From: Streptomyces rubradiris
GTDB lineage: Bacteria; Actinomycetota; Actinomycetes; Streptomycetales; Streptomycetaceae
Assembly (NCBI RefSeq): GCF_016860525.1
Contig: NZ_BNEA01000015.1
Span: 3,472,001 to 3,536,000 of the forward strand
Direction of reading: 5' to 3'
Length of the DNA: 64,000 nt
This document shows positions 62,952-64,000 of the stretch, in pieces; positions within the stretch are counted from its first letter, which is position 1; each line of letters begins with the position of its first letter. A program made the translations under genes and the position numbers. A model generated the notes under the pieces. That model was not told the DNA's origin. It ran no database searches and saw only the letters and a list, made by a program, of their open reading frames with translations.

Positions 62952-64000
62952 ATGGTGGACGTCCCGGCGGCAGCATCGCGCCTGGCCGAGGAACTGAGGG
63001 CAAGTCGGCAAGCATCTGGGCTCTCGTTCGGTCAGATCATCCGGCAGGGCGAGCGGCAGTCTCCTCCCGTCACCCTGACCAAGAGCACCCTCAGTGCATG
63101 GTTCAACGCTCAGAGTGTTCCGCGGGCCGGACGCGCTTTTGTCTTCCTGACCGAACTCCTCGAAAGCCGAGCCGATTCGAGGCCCGGGCCACGGTCCCGC
63201 GCTCGGTGGGAGAATCTGCGCCGAGCGGCCGAGCGAAGCAGGGCCACAGCTCGCCGGGACAGTGCGGCGACCGGGCCCCGCACGCAGAGGCAGCATGGCG
63301 ATAAACTCCGCAGCGCACGGCCACTGCGCATTGGTCTGGTCCCCGACACAGCCGATGTGCTCGTCGATCGGGCACATCGCGAGGCCCTAGCGCGTGCTCT
63401 GGACGGCCCCGAGGACAGTGACCTCGGGGACGCATCCGGCGCAGCCGTTAGGGGGCGCGTGATCACAGGAACCGGGGGCGTCGGGAAAACCTGCCTGGCC
63501 GCCGACTACTGCCGCAGTGCCGCCGACGAGGCAAACGGTGGAGTGGACGTGTTGATATGGGTGACGGCAAACACCACTCCAGCCGTGACCGGTGCCTATG
63601 CCCAGGCATCCCGCGAGCTTGAGCTGGTACCCAGTAGCGAGAACACCGCATCCGCCGCTGAACAGTTCCTCAACTGGCTCCGCATCACCGATCGCAGCTG
63701 GCTCATCGTCCTCGACGACGTGCACTCCGCTGGCGTGCTGGAGGGACTACGGCCGCCTCGACGCACCGCCGGTCGCGGCAGGGTCATCGTCACCACCCGC
63801 AGCCGCGAAAGCGACCTCGCCGCAGCGAGCGGCCATCCGTTCCTGTCCGTTGGCGTCTTCACTCCCGAGGAATCCCTCACGCACCTACGCAACACACTGC
63901 AACGAGCCGTGCCAGCCGGTGCGGACGCGGAGCTGGCGGGACTCGCCGACGATCTCGGTCATCTTCCCCTGGCCCTGTCGCGGGCGGCCGCATACCTCGA
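62952..64000 (+). CDS. HTH and NB-ARC (STAND) ATPase, truncated by the window end
   Basis: The frame is open from the ATG at 62952 to the edge, 349 codons with no stop. Residues 1-70 contain an HTH-like region (LAEELRASRQASGLSFGQII, then LTKSTLSAWFNAQSVPRAGRAF). A basic linker leads to an NB-ARC domain: Walker A TGTGGVGKTCLA, Walker B SWLIVLDDV, the VIVTTRSRES arm, and GHLPLALSRAAAYL. The missing C-terminus is probably TPR or another repeat. Such STAND proteins act as signal-triggered switches in regulation or defence. It is divergent from two GGDNHG proteins, which may be effectors or partners. Confidence 0.85.
   Translation, partial: MVDVPAAASRLAEELRASRQASGLSFGQIIRQGERQSPPVTLTKSTLSAWFNAQSVPRAGRAFVFLTELLESRADSRPGPRSRARWENLRRAAERSRATARRDSAATGPRTQRQHGDKLRSARPLRIGLVPDTADVLVDRAHREALARALDGPEDSDLGDASGAAVRGRVITGTGGVGKTCLAADYCRSAADEANGGVDVLIWVTANTTPAVTGAYAQASRELELVPSSENTASAAEQFLNWLRITDRSWLIVLDDVHSAGVLEGLRPPRRTAGRGRVIVTTRSRESDLAAASGHPFLSVGVFTPEESLTHLRNTLQRAVPAGADAELAGLADDLGHLPLALSRAAAYL

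Overview
The window is chromosomal DNA from a Streptomyces-like actinomycete. The grounds are very high GC with third-position GC bias, many GTG starts, operons joined by ATGA/GTGA stop-start overlaps, the futalosine route to menaquinone, an AfsR-type regulator, and gene order from nuo to hemL that recalls one arm of the S. coelicolor chromosome. No rRNA, tRNA, CRISPR array or intact insertion sequence was seen.

Layout. (a) 1-9690, minus strand: proton-pumping NADH dehydrogenase genes nuoA to nuoI and the first codons of nuoJ, with a Rex-like operator upstream of nuoA. (b) 9691-18503: an NlpC/P60 wall hydrolase behind a strongly structured leader, peptide deformylase, a MenJ-like prenyl reductase, a PASTA protein, menG, mqnC, a prepilin peptidase with an internal tandem repeat, and mqnA. 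(c) 18600-29185: cold-shock protein, XRE-cupin regulator with azlCD, LysR regulator, two small proteins sharing an NGGQGN motif, fatty-acid genes (acyl-CoA ligase, MaoC protein, TetR), an acetyltransferase and UdgX. (d) 29484-34341: mqnE, an Lrp regulator, and the UbiX-, UbiA- and UbiD-type menaquinone genes. (e) 34410-42808: an uncharacterised operon of a membrane protein, a VWA lipoprotein and an anchored binding-protein-like product, divergent from an AfsR/SARP-NB-ARC-TPR regulator that is followed by a lone condensation enzyme. (f) 43348-51989: cytochrome c maturation genes (ccsB, resB, ccdA, resA), a deacetylase-like lipoprotein, a phosphatase, hemL and a conserved Streptomyces protein.

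(g) From about 52000 to the end the DNA looks accessory. It opens with relics of an integrase and a mobilisation protein. A regulatory pair follows (flavoprotein plus XRE regulator, divergent from an RsbW-like ATPase). Next is a tightly overlapping operon: a MurA-like enolpyruvyl transferase, a 5'-nucleotidase-family metallophosphatase, two Dcd-like proteins and a GT4 glycosyltransferase, with a beta-lactamase-fold hydrolase after it. The right edge holds two overlapping genes whose products share a GGDNHG motif (one with coiled-coil repeats and a C-terminal membrane helix), divergent from an HTH-NB-ARC STAND protein cut by the window end.

The core half is about the respiratory chain: complex I, its menaquinone pool (mqnA, C, E, P, the UbiD and UbiX homologues, menG, a MenJ-like reductase), cytochrome c assembly and haem synthesis. 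The most novel material is in the accessory end. The two Dcd-like proteins have complementary losses of active-site motifs, so they may form an obligate heteromer inside an undescribed nucleotide or nucleotide-sugar pathway. The GGDNHG proteins beside the NB-ARC gene look like a possible amyloid-signalling or defence module.
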